Of a stretch of DNA of 45,093 bases, positions 1-7,689 are shown one piece after another. A program made the translations under genes and the position numbers. A model generated the notes under the pieces. The model did no database searches. It was not told the origin of the DNA and saw only the letters and a program-made list of their open reading frames with translations. The first letter of the stretch is position 1. Every line of letters starts with the position of its first letter. The DNA lies in the NCBI GenBank assembly GCA_035626155.1, contig DASPOF010000128.1, forward strand, positions 1 to 45,093. Reading direction: 5' to 3'. The DNA is from DASPOF01 sp035626155 (GTDB lineage Bacteria > Desulfobacterota > Binatia > Binatales > Binataceae).

Positions 1-95
1 TCACCCGCGGACGAATCAAGATACAAGGTTAGGAAGGGGGTCTTGAGCGTCAAGCGCGCGACATATGATTCCGAAAAGACCAAATAAGGATCCGA

Positions 96-137
96 GATTC
101 CTCGCGCGCGCCAGACACGCGCGCGGGAATGACAAAC
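96..137 (+). repeat. Dispersed GC-rich hairpin repeat, copy 1
   Basis: A 42-base element begins GATTCCTCGCGC and ends GGGAATGACAAAC. Its middle is an inverted repeat of CG-alternating arms around CCAGACA, so it can fold as a hairpin. A near-identical copy in the opposite orientation lies inside the SBBP gene at 2599-2636; the copies differ by two substitutions and small indels in the CG arms. This is the look of a REP-like dispersed element. No mobility gene is nearby. Confidence 0.6.
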
Positions 138-219
138 TCGGAGGGCGTGCCAGGCGCTCAGGGGCGCGGGAATGACAAACTCGGAGGGCGCGCCAGGCAC
201 TCAGACGCGCGGGAATGAC
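121..219. repeat. 43-base tandem direct repeat, about 2.3 copies
   Basis: Two full 43-base units (121-163 and 164-206) differ at four positions, and a third partial unit starts at 207. Each unit opens with GCGCGGGAATGAC, which is also the right arm of the dispersed element starting at 96. The array looks like local amplification of that element's tail. It lies just beyond the stop of the minus-strand SBBP gene. Confidence 0.7.
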
Positions 220-238
220 TAGTCAGAAGCGCCCCTCG

Positions 239-2995
239 CTACTTCTTCGGCGCGGCGCCGGTGCAACTCAAGTTCACGATCTGCGGCTTGCCAAGCACAT
301 TGTCGCCAATCGTAAGCTTCGCCGAATATCTACTTTTGCCGGACGGCGCGCATGTGACTTGGACTTTGCAGCTCTGCCCCGGAGCGAGCGTGCCACAGTC
401 ATCCGTTTCTGCAAACGGTGGCGGCGCGGATATCTGTTCGATTATCACCGGCAATGCCTTCTTGCCGGAGCCGGCATTCTTGATCGTTACCGCTACGGGG
501 TTGGAGATCGTATTCTCAGTGACTTTATTGAAGCTCACGGTCTTGGGATTGATCGTGAGCTTCTCATCCACTGGCGTGGGCGTCGGTGTCGGGGTCGCAG
601 GTCCGGTCGCGGTTGGCGTCGGCGTGGCGGTCGCGGTTAGCGTCGGCGTGGGGCTTGCCGGACTGAGTTTGGCAATGAAGGCGTTCTGGTCGCCTTTGAG
701 CGTGTTCTGATAGGCGTTCAGGGTCGGGAAGTCGGCCGATCCCGTCACTCCTGTGACATAGGCGTTGCCGGAGGAGTCGACCGCTATCCCGTAGCCATAA
801 TCCGAGCCGCTGCCGCCGAGGTAGGTTGAGTAGAGCAGCGACGCCGCTCCCGACGCCGACGGGTTGAGTTCCGCAACGAAGGCGTTCCGGGAACCCTTGA
901 GCGTACTTTGGTAGGCATTCAGCGTCGGAAAGTTGGCCGATTGCGTCGAACCCGTGACATAAGCATTGCCGGAGGAATCGACCGCTATCCCATCGCCATA
1001 ATCCTGAGTGCTGCCGCCGAGGTAAGTTGAGTAGAGCAGCGACGCTCCTCCCGACAACGATGGATCGAGCTTGGCAACGAAGGCGTCGGTCTTGCCCCCA
1101 GTTTTGCTTTGGTAAGCATTTAGGGTCGGGAAGTTAGTTGATCCCGCCGATCCCGTGACATAAGCATTGCCGGAGGAATCAACCGCGATCCCATCGCCGT
1201 AATCCGACCCGCTGCCGCCGAGGTAAGTCGAGTAGAGCAGCGACGCTGCCTTCGATTTCGTTGGATCGATCTTGGCCACGAAGGCGTTCTGGGTGCCCTT
1301 AAGCGTCTTTTGGAAGGCGTGCAGGGTCGGGAAATCGCCCGAGCCCGCCTGCCCCGTGACATAGGCCTTGCCGGAGGAATCGACCGCGATGCCGAAGCCG
1401 TAATCCTGATAGCTGCCGCCGAGGTAGGTCGAATAGAGCAGCGACGCCGCTCCTGACACCGACGGGTTGAGTTCGGCGACGAAGGCGTTCGCCGAGCCAT
1501 TTAGCGTCTTTTGGTAAGCGTCCAGGGTCGGGAAGTTGGCCGATTCCGCATACCCCGTGACATAGACGTTGCCGGAAGAGTCGACCGCGATTGCAGCGGC
1601 CGAATCAGCCCCGCCGCCGCCGAGGTAGGTCGAGTAGACGAGCGACGAAGCTCCCGGCGCCGATGGATCGAGCTTCGCAACAAAGGCAGCCCAGCAACCG
1701 AACGGGCCGGATGCGGATGGGCAATTCTCTTGATAACCGTTCAGGGTCGGGAAGTTATCCGATTCCGTCTGTCCCGCGACATAGGCGTTGCCGGCGGAGT
1801 CGACCGCGATGTCGTAGCCCTCGTCGCCTCCGTAGGAACCCCCGCTGCCGCCGAGGTAGCTCGAATAGAGCAGCGATGCGGTTCCCGACGCCGATGGATC
1901 GAGCTTGGCGACGAACGCGTCCGATTTCCCCTTTAGCGTGCTTTGGTAAGCGTTCAGGAGCGGGAAGTCGGCCGACTCCGCCTGTCCCGTAATATAAGCG
2001 TTGCCGGAGGAATCGACCGCAATGCCGTTGCCGTAATCCGCGGAGCTCCCGCCGAGGTAGGTCGAATAGGCCAGCGCCGGATCGATGTACACGGCGCAGT
2101 CATGCTCCTTTCCAGCGCAGGCCCCGGACGCGATGTCGAAGCCGATCGTGTCTTTGCCGCGCAGGACGGCTTTGCCCGCGATCTTCTCGCGCTTGCCGTC
2201 GTGCTCGCGATAGACCGCGGGCAGATGCTGGATGACCTCGCCGCCATCGTCCAGCTTCGCGACCACGTCGCCATCGCGATTGAGCGTGAGTGGCTTCGCG
2301 CCCTCGAAGCGCAACGCTATCGCACGGGAATCGATTCCCGGCGCGAGAACGAGGTCGTATTCGAGATGCCCGGGGCTGGCGCCGTAGTACACGAGATCGA
2401 TCCCGGGATAAATGTTGCGGTAACGGACGCGCGCGTAGTTGGGCACATCGGTGTGCCACTTCTTCGGGTCGTTGCCGATGAAATAATTCGACCCCGTCGC
2501 AAACCGATCGACGCCCTCGATCCGCGCATTGCGGTTCGCGCCGACCAGCTTCAGGCGCAGAACCTCTGTCTCGATTTCTGCTGAGGCGCGATCAGTTGGT
2601 TTGTCATTCCCGCGCGTGTATGGTGCGCGAGGGATCGCGCTTCTTCCCGCTTCCTCTCGCAATGCCAGGGACGATCGCGCGGGCGAATCCTTTGAAGGCT
2701 TGCGCAGCGCCAGCACCGCCTCATCCGCCGCCAGGAACAAGGTGTATCCCGGACCGCGCGCGAGAAACTTGACGCGCGCGTCGGTCTGGCCGTCGTTGCG
2801 CTCGAAGCGCATCGGCAGCCTCCCGTACAGGTCCATGACGCGGACTTGAGACTGCGCCGCTGGCTGCGCCGCGCTTGATGGGACCGCCGCCGGCGCGCTC
2901 TTCTGCGGCTCGGCACCGCCCAGTTGCGCCGCCCCGATAACGCCGGCCAGCCCGAGCAGCAATGCTGCGATACCCAACCGCCTTGGGATTTTCAC
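239..2995 (-). CDS. Secreted SBBP beta-propeller protein with C-terminal Ig-like domain
   Basis: A 918-residue exported protein of unknown role. I start it at the GTG at 2995, because GGAGGGGA sits 5-8 bases upstream and the product then begins with a typical signal peptide (basic start, hydrophobic residues 7-24). After an N-terminal domain of the kind that precedes SBBP repeats (about 50-300) come seven repeats of about 67 residues with the core YSTYLGGS...GIAVDSSGNAYVTG. Seven copies fit a seven-bladed propeller. A Thr/Pro-rich linker (about 778-812) leads to a Hydin/choice-of-anchor-D-like beta-sandwich. Such proteins are extracellular or surface-attached and may bind polymers or partners; no catalytic motif is visible. 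About 16 residues near 120-145 are encoded by a dispersed repeat (2599-2636). Confidence 0.85.
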   Translation of the reverse strand: MKIPRRLGIAALLLGLAGVIGAAQLGGAEPQKSAPAAVPSSAAQPAAQSQVRVMDLYGRLPMRFERNDGQTDARVKFLARGPGYTLFLAADEAVLALRKPSKDSPARSSLALREEAGRSAIPRAPYTRGNDKPTDRASAEIETEVLRLKLVGANRNARIEGVDRFATGSNYFIGNDPKKWHTDVPNYARVRYRNIYPGIDLVYYGASPGHLEYDLVLAPGIDSRAIALRFEGAKPLTLNRDGDVVAKLDDGGEVIQHLPAVYREHDGKREKIAGKAVLRGKDTIGFDIASGACAGKEHDCAVYIDPALAYSTYLGGSSADYGNGIAVDSSGNAYITGQAESADFPLLNAYQSTLKGKSDAFVAKLDPSASGTASLLYSSYLGGSGGSYGGDEGYDIAVDSAGNAYVAGQTESDNFPTLNGYQENCPSASGPFGCWAAFVAKLDPSAPGASSLVYSTYLGGGGADSAAAIAVDSSGNVYVTGYAESANFPTLDAYQKTLNGSANAFVAELNPSVSGAASLLYSTYLGGSYQDYGFGIAVDSSGKAYVTGQAGSGDFPTLHAFQKTLKGTQNAFVAKIDPTKSKAASLLYSTYLGGSGSDYGDGIAVDSSGNAYVTGSAGSTNFPTLNAYQSKTGGKTDAFVAKLDPSLSGGASLLYSTYLGGSTQDYGDGIAVDSSGNAYVTGSTQSANFPTLNAYQSTLKGSRNAFVAELNPSASGAASLLYSTYLGGSGSDYGYGIAVDSSGNAYVTGVTGSADFPTLNAYQNTLKGDQNAFIAKLSPASPTPTLTATATPTPTATGPATPTPTPTPVDEKLTINPKTVSFNKVTENTISNPVAVTIKNAGSGKKALPVIIEQISAPPPFAETDDCGTLAPGQSCKVQVTCAPSGKSRYSAKLTIGDNVLGKPQIVNLSCTGAAPKK
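670..2080 (-). repeat. Seven in-frame 201-base SBBP repeats
   Basis: The marker GAGGTA (plus strand) recurs at about 818, 1019, 1220, 1421, 1622, 1853 and 2054. The period is 201 bases (67 codons), except for one 231-base unit that carries a ten-residue insertion. The copies are still close at DNA level, so they may recombine or assemble poorly. They encode the predicted propeller blades. Confidence 0.85.
2599..2636 (-). repeat. Dispersed hairpin repeat, copy 2, inside the SBBP gene
   Basis: Read on minus, this segment matches the element at 96-137 from GATCCCTCGCGC to GGGAATGACAAAC. It lies in frame in the coding sequence and gives residues IPRAPYTRGNDKP in a stretch that interrupts the N-terminal domain. 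The reading frame stays open, so the insertion was tolerated. Confidence 0.6.
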
Positions 2996-3154
2996 TACTG
3001 TCCCCTCCGGCACGCCAGCGCGCGCCAACTCATAATCCTGGGGACACTGAGAAAATGCCCCCCGTCGACTCAGAATCAAAAGTTTAATGCGTGCGGCGCC
3101 AGTTCGCCAAGCGCGGCGCGCCCAGTGGGGCGGGCCGCCATGCCAGCCGTCGAT

Positions 3155-3176
3155 GCGCGGGCGCCCTCGCCCGCGC
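3155..3176 (-). terminator. Hairpin downstream of the O-methyltransferase gene
   Basis: Perfect 9-base inverted repeat (GCGCGGGCG / CGCCCGCGC) with a 4-base loop, about 60 bases past the stop of the minus-strand methyltransferase gene. There is no T-tract, so it is a terminator-like hairpin only. Confidence 0.35.
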
Positions 3177-3236
3177 CACCTTTAACAGCGTTGATCGAAC
3201 GCAAGCGCAGCGCCAGCCGATGCGGATTGTGTCTCC

Positions 3237-3899
3237 TTATCGCTTGCGGACGATCGTGAGGCCATCGCCGACCGGAAGCATGACCGCCTCGACGCGCCGG
3301 TCTCGCGCGATAAAATCGTTGATCTCGCGAATCGCGAGCGTGCTCTCATCGCGGTCGGAAGGGACGGCCACTCGCCCGCTCCAGAGCACGTTATCAAAGA
3401 GAATCAGACCGTTGGAGCGCATCCGCTTGAGAATCTCCTCGTAGTACGTCCGGTAGCCGGGCTTGTCCGCATCGATGAAGCCGAAGTCGAACTGTTCGGT
3501 TGCAGGCAGCGCGCGGAGCGTTTCGGCGGCGGGTCCGATTCTGAGCGTGATCTTGTCCGCGACGCCTGCCTTTATCCAGTAGCGCCGCGCGATCGAGGTC
3601 CACTCCTCGCTGAGATCGCAGCAAAGCATCCTGCCGTCGGGCGCAAGCGCCTGCGCAACGCACAGTGCGCTATAGCCGGTGAATGTTCCGACCTCGACCG
3701 CGGACCTCGCACCGATTGCCCGCGCGAGGATGGCCATGAAGGTGCCCTGCTCGGGCGATATCTGAAGAGAGGAGATCGCTCCCAGCCTGGCGGTTTCCTC
3801 GGCGAGTTCCCTCCGAATCGGATCCGCGTTGTGGCCGTGCTCTACGAGGTACGCGTAGACTTCCGGCGTGAGTGTGAGGAACGGATTGATTCCTGCCAT
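3237..3899 (-). CDS. Class I SAM-dependent O-methyltransferase (caffeoyl-CoA OMT-like)
   Basis: A 220-residue cytosolic methyltransferase close to the usual length of the caffeoyl-CoA/catechol O-methyltransferase-like family. The SAM site is VEVGTFTGYSAL (about 68-79). FIDADKPGY (about 136-144) and DNVLWSG (about 168-174) carry the acidic residues that bind the divalent metal in this family. It probably methylates a hydroxyl on a small acceptor or CoA ester, but the substrate cannot be read from sequence. It stands between two secreted-protein genes on the same strand, with gaps above 100 bases and hairpins on both sides, so it may be its own transcription unit. Confidence 0.88.
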   Translation of the reverse strand: MAGINPFLTLTPEVYAYLVEHGHNADPIRRELAEETARLGAISSLQISPEQGTFMAILARAIGARSAVEVGTFTGYSALCVAQALAPDGRMLCCDLSEEWTSIARRYWIKAGVADKITLRIGPAAETLRALPATEQFDFGFIDADKPGYRTYYEEILKRMRSNGLILFDNVLWSGRVAVPSDRDESTLAIREINDFIARDRRVEAVMLPVGDGLTIVRKR

Positions 3900-3957
3900 T
3901 GCCTGAAAATTAAAGGCGACCGCCAGCCGGGAAAAGCATCCGTAAAATGTGCAAAGG

Positions 3958-3985
3958 CGCCGGCATCAGCTTCGTCACGCCGGCG
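3958..3985 (-). terminator. Hairpin downstream of the exported repeat protein
   Basis: Inverted repeat CGCCGGC / GCCGGCG with a 14-base loop, 35 bases past the stop at 4020 on minus. On that strand it is followed by CTTTGCACATTTT, a weak T-rich tail. Plausible intrinsic terminator. Confidence 0.4.
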
Positions 3986-4019
3986 TCCTGGACGCGGCGG
4001 CGGTTTCGGGTTGTCCCGC

Positions 4020-5285
4020 TTACCTGCCGCCGAGGTATGCGAAATCGCCGTGCTGGTTCACCGCAAGCGTGCCGGTGAAGATCGAGTGGCGATGCGACGA
4101 GGTCGCGATCCGGTAGATTATTTCCGGCATCCCGACCTCGTGGAACCCGCCGTCACCTTCGAGCACGTAGAGCTTCTCATGCTCTTCCGAATCGGTTGCG
4201 CCGATGAACATCGCGCCCGACCCCGTCAGCACCGGGTCGCCGAGCGATTCGAGTTCGGTGCCGAAAGGCGTGACCTGGCCGCGCTGCATGGTGACATCGA
4301 GGCGCTCGCGCGAAAGCTTGAAGATCGCAGGAATCCGCGCGCAGCCTGCCAGCACCGCAGTCGTCCCGTCGGCCATCAGCCCTGGGCGTCCCGGCGAAAG
4401 ATACGACACCGGGCCGAGCGGCGTGACGACGCCGGTCGGGAGGATTCGCGACATCGCGCCGTTACCGTAGAGAAACAGCGCGGCGCCGGTCGGCGTCCTG
4501 GCAGTGAAGGCGGCGAGCGTTCCATGAGGCGAGGAGACCGCCGACGGCAGGCCGAACGGCCGCTGGTAGCGAGTGTTGTTCGGGCCAACGTCACCCTCGA
4601 CCGCAAGCTCGCGGATCCCGCGCGCCTGCGACGCCATCAGCAGGGCCTGCCGATGCGGCGACGGCTCGTTGCTGGTCCCGCCCTCCAGCCAGGCATTGAA
4701 TATGACCTCGCCGGTATCGCCCATCTGCGGGCTGCCGAAGCTCAGCAATGCGATCTCGTGGCCCTCGTTGGTCTTGATGCCCGAGCGGGCAAGGCAAGTC
4801 ATCTTCCCGCCCGAATACAGAACAAGGGCATCGCTCTTGTCGGGCAGATGCGAAATGAACGCGATCGTGCCCTCGGCATCAGCGACCGGATAGGGATCGC
4901 CGTTCAGCAGAGGAGCGCAGTCCGCGTTCGGCTTGATCTCGACGGCCTGCCTCACCCGGTCGAGCGGCGGATTGTCGGGATTACCGAAGTAGATTCCCCA
5001 GTGAGCCTTCCGGTCCTTGGACGCCGTCTCGGCGCCGAAAAGTACGCGTCCGTCCGGCATCATCGAGGGGACCCCGATTTCGGAGAAGGCTTCGCCGCTG
5101 GGAGCGGAAGCGCCGACGGACGTCACCAGGACGGAGTTACCCGAGCCGTCGCTGGCATAGAGGGCCTCGGAGCTGTTGGCCCGAAGATTTGCGTTTATGC
5201 CCTCCAGCGAGAGCGTTATGGCGTGGGCGTTTGCCGCGCACATCGACACCAGCGCTGCCGCAAGGGCGAATACCTTGATTTTCAC
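4020..5285 (-). CDS. Exported beta-rich repeat protein of unknown function
   Basis: A 421-residue protein. The GTG start at 5285 is preferred over an upstream ATG because GGGGGAGA lies just upstream and the product then opens with a clean signal peptide (KIKVFALAAALVSMCAANAHA). The mature part has recurring short motifs of the form PSMMPDGRVLFGA, EGTIAFISHL, TGEVIFNAWL, HGTLAAFTAR, SGAMFIGATD and GDFAYLGG, spaced by tens of residues. These look like blades of a beta-propeller similar to choice-of-anchor tandem repeat proteins. No catalytic motif is seen. It has its own likely promoter (5340-5369) and terminator. Function is unknown; a periplasmic or extracellular structural or binding role is inference. 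Confidence 0.72.
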   Translation of the reverse strand: MKIKVFALAAALVSMCAANAHAITLSLEGINANLRANSSEALYASDGSGNSVLVTSVGASAPSGEAFSEIGVPSMMPDGRVLFGAETASKDRKAHWGIYFGNPDNPPLDRVRQAVEIKPNADCAPLLNGDPYPVADAEGTIAFISHLPDKSDALVLYSGGKMTCLARSGIKTNEGHEIALLSFGSPQMGDTGEVIFNAWLEGGTSNEPSPHRQALLMASQARGIRELAVEGDVGPNNTRYQRPFGLPSAVSSPHGTLAAFTARTPTGAALFLYGNGAMSRILPTGVVTPLGPVSYLSPGRPGLMADGTTAVLAGCARIPAIFKLSRERLDVTMQRGQVTPFGTELESLGDPVLTGSGAMFIGATDSEEHEKLYVLEGDGGFHEVGMPEIIYRIATSSHRHSIFTGTLAVNQHGDFAYLGGR

Positions 5286-5339
5286 CTCGGTCTCCCCCGG
5301 CCTGCCATCGGAAATGAAGCGCCCGGCCGATCTTGAGCT

Positions 5340-5369
5340 TTTATAGTCGTGTGGCCGCTCGAGGCGCAA
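5340..5369 (-). promoter_or_regulatory. Probable sigma-70 promoter of the exported repeat gene
   Basis: On minus, TATAAA (5345-5340) matches the -10 consensus at five of six positions. TTGCGC (5369-5364) is a weak -35 at an 18-base spacing. The start site would be about 48 bases before the GTG at 5285. Confidence 0.4.
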
Positions 5370-5383
5370 TCCGACATTTTATT

Positions 5384-5414
5384 TAGCAGGCTGTAATTTA
5401 TCACCAGCCTGCTA
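5384..5414 (-). terminator. Perfect 10-base inverted repeat overlapping the Mut7-C stop codon
   Basis: TAGCAGGCTG (5384-5393) pairs with CAGCCTGCTA (5405-5414) across an 11-base AT-rich loop. The distal arm contains the TAG stop of the minus-strand Mut7-C gene. No T-tract follows on minus (the sequence is A-rich), so this is a hairpin that could end or protect the transcript rather than a classic intrinsic terminator. Confidence 0.4.
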
Positions 5415-5867
5415 CGGGCCGAAGCCGGCGATTTCCGCGAGGATCCGCGCCGAATGCGTCGCCGGCCAGTAGATTCGACCGCATCCCTCGCACTCCGCAA
5501 AATGCTCCTGGCTCGCGTACACAAATGGCGGTACGCGGCGCATGACCGCTTCGCGCGAGACCACGCGCAACGGGAGGTTGCAGTATGAACATCGCGTGAA
5601 TGCGTTGCGATGCGTATCGAAGGGGAATCGCTGAAGCACTTGCTTGAGCTGCGCGCGAAAATAGTTGCTCTCGATGAATACCACGTCGGGCGCCGTGCGA
5701 AGGCGCTTGTCGCGCGTCAGTACGATTCGATTTTCCCGGCGCGCGGCGGCAAGAAGTTCTGCGCCGCCAAGCCGGCCGTCGTGGAGAACGTCCGCGCCGA
5801 GCAGCCTCAGCCATCGTGCAAGGCGCGCGAGCATCCGGTCCGCTGCGAATTTAGGAGCCTCGTCCAT
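5412..5867 (-). CDS. Mut7-C RNase (PIN-like) domain protein with zinc ribbon
   Basis: A 151-residue protein. I use the ATG at 5867, where homology begins (KFAADRMLARLARWLRLLG); the upstream frame shows no family features. The N-terminal half matches the Mut7-C domain: ADRML, then RRENRIVLTRDKRL with the acidic and basic residues of a PIN-like nuclease. The C-terminal half has CSYCN and CEGCG, a four-cysteine zinc ribbon. Proteins of this build are predicted RNases related to the C-terminal domain of Caenorhabditis Mut-7; cellular substrates in bacteria are not known. It is divergent from the hydrolase gene at 5950, with 82 bases between the starts. Confidence 0.82.
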   Translation of the reverse strand: MDEAPKFAADRMLARLARWLRLLGADVLHDGRLGGAELLAAARRENRIVLTRDKRLRTAPDVVFIESNYFRAQLKQVLQRFPFDTHRNAFTRCSYCNLPLRVVSREAVMRRVPPFVYASQEHFAECEGCGRIYWPATHSARILAEIAGFGP

Positions 5868-5949
5868 CCGCCCGCGATGTATTATAGCAGGGCGAAGCCG
5901 CCCCCGGTTGAAAAGCAACCCAGCCGCAAACCGGTGCGCGAGGAAATCG

Positions 5950-6579
5950 ATGAACGAACGCCATGTCACCTTTCGATCCGGCGACCTCACGCTGGAGGGT
6001 CTCATCTATGTGCCTGCTGGCAATGCCGCCGCGCCCGCCGCCGTCGTATGCCATCCGCATCCGGCCTATGGCGGCTCGATGGACAACAATGTGGTCGAGG
6101 CGATCCTCGACGCGATGTGGCAGCTTGGATACGCGACGCTTCGATTCAACTTCCGCGGCGTCGGCGCGAGCGAGGGCGCATACGGCGGCGGCGAAGGCGA
6201 GGGCGATGACGCCGCGGCTGCGGTTGGATTTCTCACGCGCCAGAGCGGGGTGAGCGCCGCGGGCGCGGTGCTTGCCGGATATTCCTTCGGCGCGATGGTC
6301 GCGCTCGTGACCGGTCTTCGGATGGCCGAGGTCGCGCGAGTGGTCGCAGTCGCGCTGCCGGTCTCGATGACGCCGTCGGCCGTGGCGGCAGCGCCCAAGC
6401 CGGTGCTGCTCGTCTCAGGCGATCGCGATTCATATTCGCCGGTCGCGGGGCTTAGGTCGCTTACCAAAGGGCTGGGCAAGAGCGCGAGGCTGGAAATAGT
6501 CCCGGGCGCGGATCACTTCTTCGGCGGATTCGAGGCCGCGCTCTCGGGCGCGATCGTCGCCGCGCTCGGCGGCCGCTGA
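5950..6579 (+). CDS. Alpha/beta hydrolase, small dienelactone/YfbB-like type
   Basis: A 209-residue cytosolic hydrolase. The ATG at 5950 has GAGGAAA a few bases upstream. Family marks are HPHPAYGGSMDNN (oxyanion region), FNFRGVGASEG, the nucleophile elbow GYSFGA with its Ser, an acid in VSGDRDSY and a catalytic His in GADHFF. The COG2945 group of predicted hydrolases fits best. An esterase or thioesterase activity is likely, substrate unknown. Its last 67 bases overlap the end of the convergent aminopeptidase gene on minus. Confidence 0.85.
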   Translation: MNERHVTFRSGDLTLEGLIYVPAGNAAAPAAVVCHPHPAYGGSMDNNVVEAILDAMWQLGYATLRFNFRGVGASEGAYGGGEGEGDDAAAAVGFLTRQSGVSAAGAVLAGYSFGAMVALVTGLRMAEVARVVAVALPVSMTPSAVAAAPKPVLLVSGDRDSYSPVAGLRSLTKGLGKSARLEIVPGADHFFGGFEAALSGAIVAALGGR

Positions 6580-7679
6580 GGCGATGAGGCCGCATCGGAG
6601 GCGGCTGGTCCGCTGCGGCTCGCTTCCCAGATCGCGTAAAACGGCGCGTACGGATTGGCCCTCGCCAGCGCGATGATCTGCTCGATCGTTTTTTTCAGAT
6701 CGCCGTGATTCGTCCGCTCCAGCGCCGCGAAATTGTCGAGATCGTGAAAATAGACGAGGTAATTGACGATGACCGCGTTGTTGAGCGGCTGCTTGTCGAG
6801 ATCGAAGCGCTCAAGTCCGCTCAGCTCGGGAGCAAGCCGCGTGTAATCCGCCTTGATGGCCGCGAAAGCCGTCTCGCGCTCGCTCAGGATTCGCTCCCTG
6901 GGCGCATCGCTCATGTAGATTCGCAGCAGGCGCGCTTGCTCATCGAGCAGGAACCGCGCGAACTTGAGATTGCTTTCGAAAATCGCGCGCGCCTCGGCCG
7001 CCTCCGGCGACGACTCGCCGTCAGTGGCCGCGAAAAACTCCATCGCCCCGCGATCGCCGACGTAGTTCGCCGCCGATTCATCGAACATCGCATCGCCCGG
7101 CAAAAAGTACGTGCGATGGAACAACTCGTGGATCATCACCCCCGCCAACTCGACGCGGTCGAGCTTGAGCAGATTGGACAGAAGCGGGTCATTGAAGAAT
7201 CCGAGGCTCGAGAACGCGATCGCGGGCCGCACCATCGTGTCGTACCCGGCCGCGTTCATCGCCTCCGCCTCGGCCTGAGCATCGGCCTCATCGAAGTACC
7301 CGCGATAGGGCACCGCACCGACGATCGGGAACCACCACGTGTAGGGCTTGAGCGAATCGCGCGGCGCCGCCATCAGAACGTGCACGATCGCGCCCCGCTC
7401 GATCTCGCTCATCGTTTCATAGGCGCCGCCGACGTTGAGGCCGAGATGGTCCGCGGCGAATTCGCGCACCTTAAGAACGGTCTCGAGCTTCGCGCGCGTG
7501 CCGGCTGAAAGATCGGGTTCGGCAAGCTCGCGGCTGATTGGCTTTCGGTTCCAGAGGATTCGGCTCTCCTCGTATGCGGCGTGCGCGAGGTAGCCGGCAT
7601 TGCATCCCGGTAGCGCGACGGCGGCCATCAACGCCGCCGCGAGGAGCAGGCGGCGCGCGTGAGCTCGGCGCAATCCCAT
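6513..7679 (-). CDS. Predicted zinc aminopeptidase, lipoprotein (Aminopep/DUF2265 family)
   Basis: A 388-residue lipoprotein. The ATG at 7679 is chosen because it gives a signal peptide with lipobox LPGC (Cys26); the frame upstream runs into the ABC gene. The zinc-binding HELFH (about 183-187), followed by FDESAANYVGDRG, is the hallmark of the predicted aminopeptidase family PF10023. The protein is probably anchored at the periplasmic face of a membrane. An alanine-, proline- and serine-rich tail (about 360-388) looks disordered. It begins 10 bases after the stop of the ABC subunit gene on the same strand, so it is likely the last gene of that operon. A role in trimming peptides handled by the exporter is speculation. 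Confidence 0.82.
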   Translation of the reverse strand: MGLRRAHARRLLLAAALMAAVALPGCNAGYLAHAAYEESRILWNRKPISRELAEPDLSAGTRAKLETVLKVREFAADHLGLNVGGAYETMSEIERGAIVHVLMAAPRDSLKPYTWWFPIVGAVPYRGYFDEADAQAEAEAMNAAGYDTMVRPAIAFSSLGFFNDPLLSNLLKLDRVELAGVMIHELFHRTYFLPGDAMFDESAANYVGDRGAMEFFAATDGESSPEAAEARAIFESNLKFARFLLDEQARLLRIYMSDAPRERILSERETAFAAIKADYTRLAPELSGLERFDLDKQPLNNAVIVNYLVYFHDLDNFAALERTNHGDLKKTIEQIIALARANPYAPFYAIWEASRSGPAASDAASSPQRPPSAATIAPESAASNPPKK

Positions 7680-7689
7680 CGGGCGGCCC

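Noticed and set aside
3831..5336. Open frame of about 500 codons antisense to the exported repeat protein
   Set aside because: The minus frame has a signal peptide, ribosome site and repeated motifs. The plus frame is low-complexity Arg/Ala with no family.
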